DNA of 64,000 nt, taken from NCBI RefSeq assembly GCF_900101265.1, contig NZ_FMZS01000014.1, positions 62,001-126,000 on the forward strand. The letters are read 5' to 3'. The notes below the pieces were generated by a model. It saw nothing but the letters and a program-made list of their open reading frames with translations, did no database searches and had not been told where the DNA came from. The translations under genes and the position numbers were made by a program. Within the stretch, counting starts at the first letter, position 1, and each line of letters opens with the position of its first letter. Below are positions 1-8,619 of this stretch, in pieces. The DNA is from Massilia sp. PDC64. GTDB taxonomy: Bacteria > Pseudomonadota > Gammaproteobacteria > Burkholderiales > Burkholderiaceae_D.

Positions 1-639
1 CTCGAAACCTTCGACATCGATCTTGATGAAATCGACGCCGTCCAGGTGGGCGCCTTTGACGAACGTATCGCCCTGGGCAATCTCGATCGCCTCGACCTGG
101 TGCCCCGCCGAAGCCTGTGTCTTGTTCGACACGAATCCGCCTGAACGGTTATTGGCGGAAAACGTCAGTTCGAAACGCCCTTCGGTCTTGCCCAGCCCGA
201 GGTTCAGCGGGGTCACGTTGTGCAATCCCGCTGCGTCCAGGTTCTTTTTCAGGAATGCGAACGTGGTCGGGGACGGTTCGAAGCTGACGACCTGGCGCGC
301 ACGGCTGCCGAACAGGATCGACGTGCAACCGATGTTGGCCCCGATGTCGAGGACGGTATCGGACGGTCTCACCAGTGAATCGAACAGTTGGACCATGTGG
401 GGTTCGAAGACCCCACGGATGTGGTCCAGGTAGTTGTCGTCGGACTCGATACGGTAGTGCTTGCCGCCGATGTCCGTCGTCACGTGACCGGGACCGTCGG
501 CGCCGGTGGTGTCGTGCGTCGCCACAGCCGGTTCGACAGCGTCCGCTGCCTCGTCGTCTTCCAACACCGGGCTCGCGGCGCCTGCAACGGCATGGATGTC
601 CCGGGATGGGCGCTTGAAATAACTCAGCAACGTCTTCAA
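1..639 (-). CDS. FkbM family SAM-dependent methyltransferase (3' end outside window)
   Basis: About 213 codons are present and the C-terminus lies beyond the window edge. The frame shows a Rossmann SAM-binding motif DTVLDIGANIGCTSILFG near residues 93-110. At the truncated end it has DFIKIDVEGFE, the hallmark post-II motif of FkbM methyltransferases, which usually O-methylate sugars or polyketides. I chose the TTG at 639 because GGAGAG sits 5 nt upstream; a GTG at 651 directly precedes that site, and a TGA at 657-655 rules out a longer start. The first 50 residues are charged and not part of the methyltransferase fold. The substrate cannot be told from the sequence. It may belong to a surface-polysaccharide locus left of the window. 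Confidence 0.82.
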   Translation of the reverse strand, partial: MKTLLSYFKRPSRDIHAVAGAASPVLEDDEAADAVEPAVATHDTTGADGPGHVTTDIGGKHYRIESDDNYLDHIRGVFEPHMVQLFDSLVRPSDTVLDIGANIGCTSILFGSRARQVVSFEPSPTTFAFLKKNLDAAGLHNVTPLNLGLGKTEGRFELTFSANNRSGGFVSNKTQASAGHQVEAIEIAQGDTFVKGAHLDGVDFIKIDVEGFE

Positions 640-794
640 TGGTCTCTCCACAAATCATCGACGACACATGGTGAGGAGCGGGCAACGGATACCGTTCGCT
701 CGCTGGACCCGGCGCACGATAGCACGGCCGGGGGAGCGAAAGACTCACCAATTATCAAATGTGCGGAAGTGACCTTGTCCCGGAAACGGCGCCG

Positions 795-1679
795 CTACGC
801 CAGCTTCGCCTTGAAGAACGCCATCGTCCGGCCCCACGCCAGTTTCGCGGCGGCCTCGTCGTAGCGCGGCGTCGTGTCGTTGTTGAACCCATGCTCCACG
901 CCCGGGTAGACGAAGTGCTGATAGTCGACGTGGTTCGCCTTGAGCGCGGCCTCGTACGCGGGCCAGCCGGCCAGGATGCGCTCGTCCTTGCCGGCGTCGT
1001 GGATCATCAGCGGCGCGCGGATGCGGGCGACGTCGGCTGCCGGCGGCTGCATGCCGTAGAACGGCACGGCGGCGGCCAGGTCCGGCAGTTGCGTCGCGAG
1101 GTAGTTGGCGATGCCGCCGCCGTAGCAAAAGCCCACGACGCCGACGTTGCCCGTGCCCTGCGGCAGTGCCGCCAGCGCGTGGGCGGCGGCGATGAAGTCG
1201 GCGCGCGTCTTCGCCTGGTCGAGCTTGGGGAACAATTCCCGCGCCTTGTCCTCGTCGCCGGGATAGCCGCCCAGCGGGAACAGCGCGTCCGGCGCGAACG
1301 CGACATAGCCCTCCAGCGCGACGCGGCGGGTAATGTCCTCGATATGCGGATTCAGGCCGCGGTTTTCGTGCACGACGAGGATCGTCGGCAGCTTAGCCTT
1401 AGCGTTCGCCGGCTCGGCGAGGTAGCCATGCACCTTGCCGTAGCCCTGCGGCGACGGGAAGTCGACGCGGCTCGTCTTCAGGCGCGCGTCCGCGGGCGCG
1501 ACGAGCGGCGCGGCGAACGATGGCGACAGCTGTGCGAGCAACGTGGCGGCTGTCGTGCCGCCGGCGGCATAGCGGCTCGCGCGCGACAGGAAATCGCGGC
1601 GCGACACGCGGCCGTGCACATAGCCATCGAACAGTTTCAGTACTTCGGGGTCGAAATCCGCTGCGGTCAAACGCGCCAT
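795..1679 (-). CDS. Dienelactone hydrolase family protein with Tat-like signal
   Basis: A 294-residue alpha/beta hydrolase. Residues 26-32 read SRRDFLS and are followed by a short hydrophobic stretch to about residue 57, which looks like a twin-arginine export signal. The catalytic set of the dienelactone hydrolase family is visible: VHENRG (Glu105), GFCYGGG (Cys185 nucleophile), Asp232 in GKDERI, and His263 in VEHGF. The family hydrolyses cyclic esters such as dienelactone, but exported members have mostly unknown substrates. The ATG at 1679 follows CCGGAGACAGC; in-frame codons further upstream have no homology to the family. It is not linked to catechol genes here, so a role in aromatic degradation is not supported by context. 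Confidence 0.88.
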   Translation of the reverse strand: MARLTAADFDPEVLKLFDGYVHGRVSRRDFLSRASRYAAGGTTAATLLAQLSPSFAAPLVAPADARLKTSRVDFPSPQGYGKVHGYLAEPANAKAKLPTILVVHENRGLNPHIEDITRRVALEGYVAFAPDALFPLGGYPGDEDKARELFPKLDQAKTRADFIAAAHALAALPQGTGNVGVVGFCYGGGIANYLATQLPDLAAAVPFYGMQPPAADVARIRAPLMIHDAGKDERILAGWPAYEAALKANHVDYQHFVYPGVEHGFNNDTTPRYDEAAAKLAWGRTMAFFKAKLA

Positions 1680-1720
1680 CGTGCTGTCTCCGGTCCGGTT
1701 GAGATGGGCGCTAGCATACT

Positions 1721-2860
1721 TCAGATCCGGATCACGATGCGCCGCTTGAACAACTGCCACAGCCCCGCCCCCAGCACGAGCAGCAGCAGGGCCGAATACG
1801 CGGCCGACGCCACCCGCGCCTCGGGAATCGCCTGCGCCAGCCACGCGGCCAGCAGGTCGTGCAAGCTGCCCGCGCCGAGCGGCAACTGCATCACCGTATC
1901 GATCAAGGTGATGCCGACGAAGGCCAGCGTCGCATTGGTGCCGAAGGCGAGCACCGGCCGGGTCCACGCGGGCGCTTCATGGCCGGGCGGCACGAGGCGC
2001 ATCAGGACGAGCAACGACAGCAGCGTGAAGCCGCCGGACACGAGGGCAAAGCTGGGCGTCCACAACTTTTTCACGATGGGCACGAGCGGATCGAGCAGGA
2101 AGCCGGCCAGCAGGCAGGCGACGCCGGCAACGGCGAGGGCCGTCAGCGTGGCGCGCTTGTGCGACCGCATCAACAGCAGGGATGCCGTCACGCCGAACAG
2201 CACGTTGACGAGCGCACCCAGGGTAGACACGAGGCCTTCCGGATCGAACGTGACGACGTCGCCCGTCTTCCCCCACGGCCACAGGTGCGCGACGCCGAAC
2301 ACGGCGCGGTCGACGACGGCCGGCAGCGAGTTCATGGAATCGAAGCAGGCGCGCCCGCAGCCGGGCGCATCCCACGCGAGCAGCAGCGCGGCATAGCCCG
2401 CCAGCAGCGCGACGCCGGCAGCGAGCGGCACGACGGGCAGCAAACCGTCGCGTCGCCATGCGAGCACGCAACCCGTCCCCACGATGGCATAGCACAGCCC
2501 GATGCGCTGCAGGATGCCCGGCACGCGGACGTGGGCGAAGTCGAAGCCCGGCAGCAGGTTCAACAGGACGCCGAGCGCGACGAGCACCGCCGAGCGGCGC
2601 AGCACGTGCCCCACGAGGGCCGCCCTGCCCTGCACCGCGCGCCGCGCGAGCGCATACGGCAGGGACGCGCCCGCACAGAACAGGAAGGCGGGAAAGATCA
2701 TGTCGGCAATGGCGAAGCCGCGCCAGTCCGCGTGGGTCAGGAACGTGAAGCGCCGCTCCCAGCCGCCCGCGTACGCGACCATGATCATGCCCATCACGGC
2801 AAGGCCGCGCAGCAGGTCGATGGCGATCACGCGCGGTGTGGAACGTGCCGGCTCTTCCAT
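1721..2860 (-). CDS. Heparan-alpha-glucosaminide N-acetyltransferase-like (DUF5009) membrane protein
   Basis: A 379-residue polytopic membrane protein. The N-terminus reads VIAIDLLRGLAVMGMIMV, then carries an early loop with ADMIFPAFLFCAGASLPYA. This is the pattern of the bacterial HGSNAT/DUF5009/DUF1624 family, whose members are thought to transfer acetyl groups to sugars across the inner membrane, with a conserved His-containing loop in characterised relatives. About ten hydrophobic segments run to the C-terminus (LLVLGAGLWQLFKRRIVIRI). The ATG at 2860 is preceded by GGAGAATCGA, which rejects the 10-codon longer reading. It is divergent from the GST gene at 2995. The substrate is unknown. 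Confidence 0.75.
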   Translation of the reverse strand: MEEPARSTPRVIAIDLLRGLAVMGMIMVAYAGGWERRFTFLTHADWRGFAIADMIFPAFLFCAGASLPYALARRAVQGRAALVGHVLRRSAVLVALGVLLNLLPGFDFAHVRVPGILQRIGLCYAIVGTGCVLAWRRDGLLPVVPLAAGVALLAGYAALLLAWDAPGCGRACFDSMNSLPAVVDRAVFGVAHLWPWGKTGDVVTFDPEGLVSTLGALVNVLFGVTASLLLMRSHKRATLTALAVAGVACLLAGFLLDPLVPIVKKLWTPSFALVSGGFTLLSLLVLMRLVPPGHEAPAWTRPVLAFGTNATLAFVGITLIDTVMQLPLGAGSLHDLLAAWLAQAIPEARVASAAYSALLLLVLGAGLWQLFKRRIVIRI

Positions 2861-2994
2861 TCGATTCTCCTGATATGAAATCGATTTCAAATATGCGCCG
2901 ACGGATGCGCGGCCGTCAAGTCATGATGCATAACGCACATCATTGCTCAGAAGGAAATAGAATGGAAGACCACCGCAACCCATCAGGAGATTCC

Positions 2995-3591
2995 ATGCAA
3001 CTCATCGGCATGCTCGATTCGCCCTTCGTCCGCCGCGTCGCCATCTCGTTCGACCTGCAAGCCATTCCGTTCGAGCACAAGGCACTGTCCGTGTTCCGCA
3101 ACTTCGACGAATTCGCCGCGATCAATCCGACGGTGAAGGCGCCGACGCTCGTGCTGGACGACGGCTCGTTCCTGATCGATTCCACGCTGATCCTCGAGTA
3201 CGGCGATGCCCTGGCGGGCACCTCCCTGCTGCCCGCCGCCCCGGCCGCGCGGGCCAGGGCGCTGCGTGCCATCGGCCCGGCGCTGGCGGCGTGCGAAAAG
3301 ACGGCGCAGATCGTGTACGAGTACTCGCTGCGGCCGCAGGAAAAGCAGCACCAGCCCTGGCTCGACCGCGTGCAGCGGCAATTGCTGGCGGCGCTCAGGC
3401 TGCTGGAAGCCGAAGTGGACGCGTTCGACATCGACGCTCTCGACCAGGCCGCCATCACGGCCGCCGTCACGTGGACGTTCATCCAGTTGAACGTGCCGCA
3501 GATCGTGACGCCGGCTGATTTCCCGGGCCTGGCCGCCTGGGCCGCGCGGGCGGAAGCGCTGCCGGTCTTCCAGCGCTATCCACTCGACTGA
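2995..3591 (+). CDS. Glutathione S-transferase family protein
   Basis: 198 residues, the usual cytosolic GST length. The N-terminal thioredoxin-like domain starts MQLIGMLDSPFVRRVAISF, with a serine in the GSH-activating position, then has the cis-proline segment VKAPTLVLDD and the glutathione-binding FLIDSTLILEY. The C-terminal helical domain follows from about residue 85. I chose the start at 2995 because GGAGATTCC precedes it; the in-frame upstream codons run into the intergenic region and the divergent promoter. GSTs conjugate or isomerise electrophiles with glutathione; the specific substrate is unknown. The divergent partner is the membrane acetyltransferase-like gene. Confidence 0.9.
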   Translation: MQLIGMLDSPFVRRVAISFDLQAIPFEHKALSVFRNFDEFAAINPTVKAPTLVLDDGSFLIDSTLILEYGDALAGTSLLPAAPAARARALRAIGPALAACEKTAQIVYEYSLRPQEKQHQPWLDRVQRQLLAALRLLEAEVDAFDIDALDQAAITAAVTWTFIQLNVPQIVTPADFPGLAAWAARAEALPVFQRYPLD

Positions 3592-3660
3592 ACGGCAAGC
3601 GCGCCGGCCCAGGCTGGCGATTTTGCTATGATTGGTTTCACACAAACAATCGAACGTTCC

Positions 3661-4065
3661 ATGAAACTGCCGTCCCTGGCCGCCGTCGTGGCGGCCGTGT
3701 CGATGCCAATCCTGGCCGGCTGCGCCGCCCCTCCGCCGCAGGACGCCGTGTATCCGCTCCGGCCCGAGCAGAGCGTCGTCGTGGCACGCGGCACCGTCCT
3801 CACGTACGACAGTTACAGCGACAGCCGCTGCCCCGCGAACACGCGCTGCATCTGGGCCGGGCGGCTGATCTTCCGCTTCCTGATCGACGGCCCGAACGGC
3901 GTCGAAGAATTCACGCTCGGCCCCGACCAGGCGACGGCCACGCCCGCCGCGCTGCACGGGGCCCGCGTCGTCCTCGACACGTCCGCGATCCCGCCCGCGC
4001 GCGCGGCCGGCACGCTGCGGCCGGCCGACGTCATTCCCGTCACCATCAAAATCACCGCCAAATGA
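3661..4065 (+). CDS. Small secreted lipoprotein, function unknown
   Basis: 134 residues from ATG 3661. A signal peptide ends in a lipobox, MPILAGC, which predicts lipidation of Cys20-21 and anchoring in the cell envelope. The mature part is beta-rich, with a Cys pair in SRCPANTRCIWAG, a motif recurrent in short hypothetical proteobacterial proteins. Its stop overlaps the start of the next gene (ATGA), so it is probably translationally coupled with the periplasmic gamma-glutamyltransferase. An upstream ATG at 3628 would put 11 residues before the signal peptide and is less likely. No enzymatic motif is visible. Confidence 0.75.
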   Translation: MKLPSLAAVVAAVSMPILAGCAAPPPQDAVYPLRPEQSVVVARGTVLTYDSYSDSRCPANTRCIWAGRLIFRFLIDGPNGVEEFTLGPDQATATPAALHGARVVLDTSAIPPARAAGTLRPADVIPVTIKITAK

Positions 4066-5816
4066 CCCATTCCGTCAAAGCTCTCACTTGTGGGCTGGTC
4101 CTCTCCATCGTCCTGGCACCACCGCTCGCGCTGGCCAAGACCCCGGTCGCGACAGGCACCGGCGGTGCCGTCGCCACGATCAGCGAAAAAGCGTCCGCCT
4201 CCGCGCTCGCGATCCTCAACAAGGGCGGCAATGCCATCGACGCGGCCGTCGCGGCGGCGGCCACGCTGGGCGTCACCGATCCGTTCAGCTGCGGCATCGG
4301 CGGCGGCGGCTTCATGGTCGTGTACCTCGCCAAGGACAAGCGCGTCATCACCATCGACCACCGCGAGACGGCGCCCGCGTCGTTCAGCCCCAACGTCTTC
4401 CTGGAGAACGGCAAGGCGATGGACTTCGACACGGCCGTCGCCAGCGGCGCATCGGTCGGCGTGCCGGGCACCGTGCGCGGCTGGCACGAGGCGCTGGAGC
4501 GCTACGGCACGATGTCGTTCAAGCAGGTGCTGGCGCCCGCGATCCAGGTGGCGACGAAAGGCTTCCCCGTCAGCGAGACGATGCACGGCCTGATCGTCGA
4601 GAACGAGAAGAAATTCGGCATGTTCGAGACGACGAGCAAGCTGTATCTCAGGAACGGCAAGGCCCTGCCGGCGGGGACCATCGTGAAGAATCCGGACCTC
4701 GCCAAGGCCTACCGCGAGCTGGCCAACAAAGGCTACAAGGTGTTCTACGAAGGCCCGCTGGCGCAGGCCGTCGTCGCGGCCGTCAATCGCCCGCCCGTCG
4801 CGGCGGGCGTGCAGGTCCGTCCCGGCACGATGAGTCTCGCGGACATGGCCAACTACGAGGCCCGCATCCGCCAGCCGATCCGTTCCACCTACCGCGGCTA
4901 CGACATCTACGGCATGCCGCCGCCCAGCAGCGGCGGCGTGACCGTGGCCGAGGCGCTGAACATCCTGGAAGGCTTCGACCTGAAGGCGATGCCGCGGGCG
5001 AACGTCGAGCACCTGTACCTGGAAGCGAGCCGCCTCGCCTTCGCCGATCGCAACGCCTACCTCGGCGACCCGGAATACGTCGACGCGCCCATCGAAGGCA
5101 TGCTGTCGAAGCAGTTCGCGGCGCAGCGCCGCTCGCTGATCCGGCCGGACCGCGCGGCCGGCGTCGTCCCGGCCGGCGATGCCTTCCTGTACGAGAACGA
5201 CAAGAGCTTTCCGCTGCGCCCGCAGCAGGACATGATCATGCGCGAGGGCACGCACACGACGCACCTGACGGTGTCGGACAAATGGGGCAACGTCGTCGCG
5301 TACACGTTCACGATCGAATCGTGGGGCGGCAGCGGCATCGTCGTGCCGGGCTACGGCTTCCTGCTGAATAACGAGATGACGGACTTCGACTTCACGGGTC
5401 CGGCACCGAACATCCCCGAAGCCGGCAAGCGCCCGCGCAGCAGCATGGCGCCGACGATCGCCCTCAAGGACGGCAAGCCCGCGTTCACCATCGGCAGCCC
5501 GGGCGGCGCGACGATCATCACGACGGTGCTGCAGACGATCGTCAACTACATCGACCTGGGCATGCCGATGGACCAGGCCATCGACGCGCCGCGGCTATCG
5601 CAGCGCAACGCGAAAGAGACGTCGGTCGAACCGGGTTTCACCGGCACCCCGCAGGCCCAGGCGCTGGAGCAGTTCGGCCACAAGTGGGAAGCGAAGCCCG
5701 AGGAGATCGGCGCCGCCAACGCCATCGTGTTCAATCCCGACGGCACCGTGACGGCCGTCAGCGAAGGCCACCGCCACGGCATCGGCTCGGCGCTCGTGCA
5801 GAAGCGGGGCCACTGA
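4062..5816 (+). CDS. ggt: Gamma-glutamyltransferase
   Basis: 584 residues, the typical length of the self-processing GGT precursor. A signal peptide at residues 1-25 sends it to the periplasm. The substrate-binding stretch GGNAIDAAVAAAATLG and the glycine-rich CGIGGGGF lie near residues 55-84. The small subunit begins at the nucleophile in GTHTTHLTVSD; Thr399 is the expected N-terminal Thr after autocleavage. Later PRSSMAPTI and GSPGGATIITTVLQTIVNY contribute the oxyanion and binding loops. It transfers or hydrolyses the gamma-glutamyl group of glutathione. It overlaps the upstream lipoprotein gene by 4 nt. Its stop abuts the stop of the convergent ABC permease with no gap. Confidence 0.96.
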   Translation: MTHSVKALTCGLVLSIVLAPPLALAKTPVATGTGGAVATISEKASASALAILNKGGNAIDAAVAAAATLGVTDPFSCGIGGGGFMVVYLAKDKRVITIDHRETAPASFSPNVFLENGKAMDFDTAVASGASVGVPGTVRGWHEALERYGTMSFKQVLAPAIQVATKGFPVSETMHGLIVENEKKFGMFETTSKLYLRNGKALPAGTIVKNPDLAKAYRELANKGYKVFYEGPLAQAVVAAVNRPPVAAGVQVRPGTMSLADMANYEARIRQPIRSTYRGYDIYGMPPPSSGGVTVAEALNILEGFDLKAMPRANVEHLYLEASRLAFADRNAYLGDPEYVDAPIEGMLSKQFAAQRRSLIRPDRAAGVVPAGDAFLYENDKSFPLRPQQDMIMREGTHTTHLTVSDKWGNVVAYTFTIESWGGSGIVVPGYGFLLNNEMTDFDFTGPAPNIPEAGKRPRSSMAPTIALKDGKPAFTIGSPGGATIITTVLQTIVNYIDLGMPMDQAIDAPRLSQRNAKETSVEPGFTGTPQAQALEQFGHKWEAKPEEIGAANAIVFNPDGTVTAVSEGHRHGIGSALVQKRGH

Positions 5817-7256
5817 TCACGCCAGCCGGCCTGCCGGAAAGGCCGGCGGCGCGGCGAGCATGCGCTGCCAGTCGAGCCTGAGCAGGACGACGCACACGAT
5901 CAGCGGCAGCGCGACCAGCCACGGCCACGCCGTCGTGCCGCTGATCCAGCCGATGCCGACCGCCACGACCGCCTGCGCCGCGGCCAGCGCGGCGGCGCGC
6001 AGGCCCAGCATCAAGTGCCAGCCGCCGGTGCCGCTCGCGTAGTCGCCCAGCAGTCCCATCATCGCCACCTGACCGGCGAGGCAGCACAGGCCGAGCTGGC
6101 GCAGCAGCGCGTCCGGGCCGGCATCGATAAGCAACGACACCGCCAGCATGGCCACGGTCAGCGCGGCCCAGCAGCCCAGCGCCTGGCGCAGCACGCGTCC
6201 GGCGAGGCGGCGGTTCAGCAAGGCGGCATCGCCCGCCAGTGGCGTCAGACGCAGCAACGCCTGCTCGCCCTGCGTGCGGCGCAACTGCTGGCCGTACTGG
6301 GCCGTGCTGAACGCGATGGTCAACGCGAGCATGGCCGGGCCGACGCTCATCATCCAGCCGACGAGCGATTGCACGCCCGCCGCGTGCGTCCACACCAGCA
6401 CGAGCCGGATGGCACCGCCGATGATCAGCAGGGTGACGAGGCCGCCGATCCACGCGGTCCAGTGCGCGGACGGGCCCAGCGCGTGCAGCAGCATGGCGCC
6501 CGGGTCGGCCCTGCGCAGGTTGCAGCGCAAAGCGACGAGGTAGAACGCGAGGTTGCCGTGCCACGCCACGCCGTCGGGCGCGGGTTGCTTGTCGGCGCCG
6601 CACTGGTCGAAGTGGCTGACGCGCCTGATCTGGTCGGCGCGCCGCGCGATGTACGCGTCGCCGCGGGCCGGATACAGCCAGCGCAGGCTCCACACCGCGA
6701 CGGGAACGACGAGGACCGCCAGCACGAGCGCGGCGCCGCCGCCCGTGGCCGCATCGCCCCACGCCGGCGGCAGCACGACACGCGAGAGCCACGGCCAGTT
6801 ACCGCCCAGGACGAGCAGGATCACGACATGCTTGTTGCCGGCGCAGAGCAGCGCGAGGCCGAGCACGGACAAGGCGACGGCCGGCACCGCGATCCAATGG
6901 CCGATGCCGAAGCCCAGGCAGGCGGTGACGAGCAGCCAGTACGCCGTCGTCATCTGCAGCATGCGCCGGCGCTGGCGCGGCAGCAACCACGCGTTGGCGG
7001 GCGAATTCATGCGGATGGAGCCGGGCACGAACAGGAAGCTCCAGACGAGCACCAGCGCCAGCGAGGTGAAGCCGATCAGCAGGCGCAGGCCCTGCACTGT
7101 CCCCAGCGTGCCCATTGCCGCGGCGGATGCCGTGAAGATGGCCGCGCAGATCCCCACCGCGCCCAACCCCAGGCCCATGATGCGCACGGTCTGCGCCTCG
7201 CGCTGCGCCGCGGCCGCGCGCCAGATCATGCGGAAGTCCCGCAGCGCGGCGTTCAT
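5817..7256 (-). CDS. ABC transporter membrane protein (YtrC/D-like), last gene of GntR-ABC operon
   Basis: 479 residues with roughly ten hydrophobic segments and an uncharged cytoplasmic N-terminus (MNAALRDFRMIWRAAAA). No close family signature is recognisable beyond a polytopic ABC permease-type protein. The assignment rests on its position: its start overlaps the stop of the ATPase gene by 4 nt (ATGA). In YtrABC-type systems such permeases partner with the ATPase, and the operon often responds to cell-envelope stress or acetoin; neither can be concluded here. A longer open frame extends upstream through the ATPase gene but is a shadow. Confidence 0.72.
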   Translation of the reverse strand: MNAALRDFRMIWRAAAAQREAQTVRIMGLGLGAVGICAAIFTASAAAMGTLGTVQGLRLLIGFTSLALVLVWSFLFVPGSIRMNSPANAWLLPRQRRRMLQMTTAYWLLVTACLGFGIGHWIAVPAVALSVLGLALLCAGNKHVVILLVLGGNWPWLSRVVLPPAWGDAATGGGAALVLAVLVVPVAVWSLRWLYPARGDAYIARRADQIRRVSHFDQCGADKQPAPDGVAWHGNLAFYLVALRCNLRRADPGAMLLHALGPSAHWTAWIGGLVTLLIIGGAIRLVLVWTHAAGVQSLVGWMMSVGPAMLALTIAFSTAQYGQQLRRTQGEQALLRLTPLAGDAALLNRRLAGRVLRQALGCWAALTVAMLAVSLLIDAGPDALLRQLGLCCLAGQVAMMGLLGDYASGTGGWHLMLGLRAAALAAAQAVVAVGIGWISGTTAWPWLVALPLIVCVVLLRLDWQRMLAAPPAFPAGRLA

Positions 7257-8125
7257 TGCGTCACCTCGATGAAGAGATCTTCCAGCGTCAGCGGTTCCAC
7301 GCGCACGCCGGGCTCGCGCGCGAGGCGCATGGCGTCGTCGCCCGGCGCCTGCACGATCACGCTCGTCATGGCGCCCTCCTGGCGCCGGCGCAACTCGCCC
7401 GCCAGCGGCGTGCCCGGCAACGTGGCGGCGGGACCGACGATGCGGCGCGCACCTTCCAGCAGCGTGTCCGTCTGCCCCTGCAGCGCGATGCGGCCGTCTT
7501 TTAAAAACGCGAGGTCGAACGCGACGCGCTCCAGGTCGGACAGGATATGCGTCGAGAACACGACCGTCGTCCCCCGCTCGATCACCTGGTCGACCAGTTC
7601 GCGCAGGAATTCGCGCCGGCCGACCGGGTCGAGCGCGGACACGGGTTCGTCGAGGATCAGCAGTTCCGGCTCGTGCGCCAGCGCGCGGATGATGGCCAGT
7701 CGCTGCTGCTCGCCGCCGGACAGCCGCTTGATCGGCTTGCCCAGCAAGGTCGGGCCGAAGCCCCACCGCGCCAGCAGGCCGTCGACCTTGGCCTGGTTCC
7801 AGTGTGGGTACAGGGCGCGGAAGTAGTCGAACATCTGCACGGGCGTGAGCCAGTCGAACAGGTCGGTGCGCTGCGGGACGTAGCCGATGCGGCCCCGAGT
7901 GTCGTCCGACAGCGCGGTGACGTCGTCGCCGAACAGCGACACGCTGCCGCCGTCGGCCTCGCGCAACCCGAGCATGCATTCGAGCAGCGTGGACTTGCCC
8001 GCGCCGTTGCGGCCCAGCAGGCCGACCACCTGGCCGGGTGCGATCTGCCAGTCGAGGCCGGCGAGCACCCGCTGGCTGCCGAAATACTTGCTGACCGTGG
8101 ACATGCGAACGATGGCGGCACTCAT
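7253..8125 (-). CDS. ABC transporter ATP-binding protein
   Basis: 290 residues. Walker A GRNGAGKST lies at residues 38-46, the signature LSGGEQQRL is present, Walker B is ELLILDEPVSALDP, and the switch histidine is in VVFSTHILSDLERVAF. The C-terminal 70 residues after the ATPase core are an accessory domain. It powers an exporter or mechanotransmission-type complex with the membrane protein encoded next. It overlaps both neighbours by 4 nt, so the three genes are one transcription unit headed by a GntR regulator. Confidence 0.94.
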   Translation of the reverse strand: MSAAIVRMSTVSKYFGSQRVLAGLDWQIAPGQVVGLLGRNGAGKSTLLECMLGLREADGGSVSLFGDDVTALSDDTRGRIGYVPQRTDLFDWLTPVQMFDYFRALYPHWNQAKVDGLLARWGFGPTLLGKPIKRLSGGEQQRLAIIRALAHEPELLILDEPVSALDPVGRREFLRELVDQVIERGTTVVFSTHILSDLERVAFDLAFLKDGRIALQGQTDTLLEGARRIVGPAATLPGTPLAGELRRRQEGAMTSVIVQAPGDDAMRLAREPGVRVEPLTLEDLFIEVTQ

Positions 8126-8514
8126 TTTGTTTCCTTCAGGATGGTTGCGAACAGGGACAGGACGGTGTCGGGATCGAGCTCGAGCTGGCGCGCTTCCAGG
8201 GCGGCACGCTCGAGCGTCGGGCGAAGCAGGCTGACGCGGTCGGCCGGCTGCGCGGGGGCGGACTCGGCGACCACCATGCCGAGCCCGCGCCGGCGCGCCA
8301 GCACGCCTTCCATCTCGAGCAGGCTGTATGCCTTGGAGACGGTCATCGGATTTAGCGCCAGCGCCGACGCGATCTCGCGCACGGACGGCATCTCGTCGCC
8401 GGGACGGAGCTGGCCGCTGGCGGACAGGCGGCGCACCTGCTCGACGAGCTGGCGGTAGATCGGTTCGGACGAGCCGGTCGCGATCGAAAACAGGCTGGCG
8501 GTGTGTGTGGGCAT
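8122..8514 (-). CDS. GntR family (YtrA subfamily) transcriptional repressor
   Basis: 130 residues: a winged-helix domain (IYRQLVEQVRRLSASGQLRPG, then SVREIASALALNPMTVSKAY for the recognition helix) and only a short helical tail. This is the size and layout of the YtrA subfamily, which represses its own ABC operon. It is the first gene of the operon and overlaps the ATPase gene by 4 nt. A perfect 10-bp inverted repeat lies 6 bp upstream of the start, overlapping the likely -10 box, as expected for autoregulation. Confidence 0.92.
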   Translation of the reverse strand: MPTHTASLFSIATGSSEPIYRQLVEQVRRLSASGQLRPGDEMPSVREIASALALNPMTVSKAYSLLEMEGVLARRRGLGMVVAESAPAQPADRVSLLRPTLERAALEARQLELDPDTVLSLFATILKETK

Positions 8515-8520
8515 GGTGTC

Positions 8521-8546
8521 TACTGTATTAATTGAGTAATACAGTA
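8521..8546 (-). promoter_or_regulatory. Operator of the GntR/ABC operon (10-6-10 inverted repeat)
   Basis: TACTGTATTA and TAATACAGTA form a perfect 10-bp inverted repeat with a 6-bp spacer (attgag). It sits between the GntR start codon (8514) and a -35 TTGACG (8569-8564, minus strand). With a 17-bp spacer the -10 would be TACTGT at 8546-8541, inside the palindrome. The geometry suggests repression by blocking RNA polymerase. Confidence 0.85.
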
Positions 8547-8569
8547 CGCCGGAGGTGTATCGTCGTCAA
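8541..8569 (-). promoter_or_regulatory. Probable promoter of the GntR/ABC operon
   Basis: Minus-strand -35 TTGACG and -10 TACTGT are separated by 17 bp. The -35 matches 5 of 6 consensus bases, the -10 only 3 of 6. The assignment is supported mainly by its placement over the operator and 27 bp from the start codon. Confidence 0.5.
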
Positions 8570-8588
8570 GCGATATTTACAAATAAGA

Positions 8589-8607
8589 CGGCCTCGCAAG
8601 GAGGCCG
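8589..8607 (-). terminator. Hairpin, second terminator-like element downstream of the Ter operon
   Basis: Perfect 7-bp stem (CGGCCTC/GAGGCCG) with a 5-nt loop. On the minus strand it is followed by TCTTATTT, a weak T-tract. Its layout copies the terminator on the other side of the IS (9699-9716), so the two formed a tandem pair before the insertion. Confidence 0.6.
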
Positions 8608-8611
8608 ATAC

Positions 8612-8619
8612 AAAAAAAG
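8612..8619. repeat. Target-site duplication, left copy (AAAAAAAG)
   Basis: Eight bases identical to 9690-9697 and directly abutting the left inverted repeat of the IS. Eight bp is the duplication length known for the IS1595 family. Confidence 0.9.

Noticed and set aside
759..2396. Long plus-strand frame opposite the dienelactone hydrolase and acetyltransferase genes
   Set aside because: Low-complexity Arg-rich translation without a fold; the opposite strand has clear family motifs.
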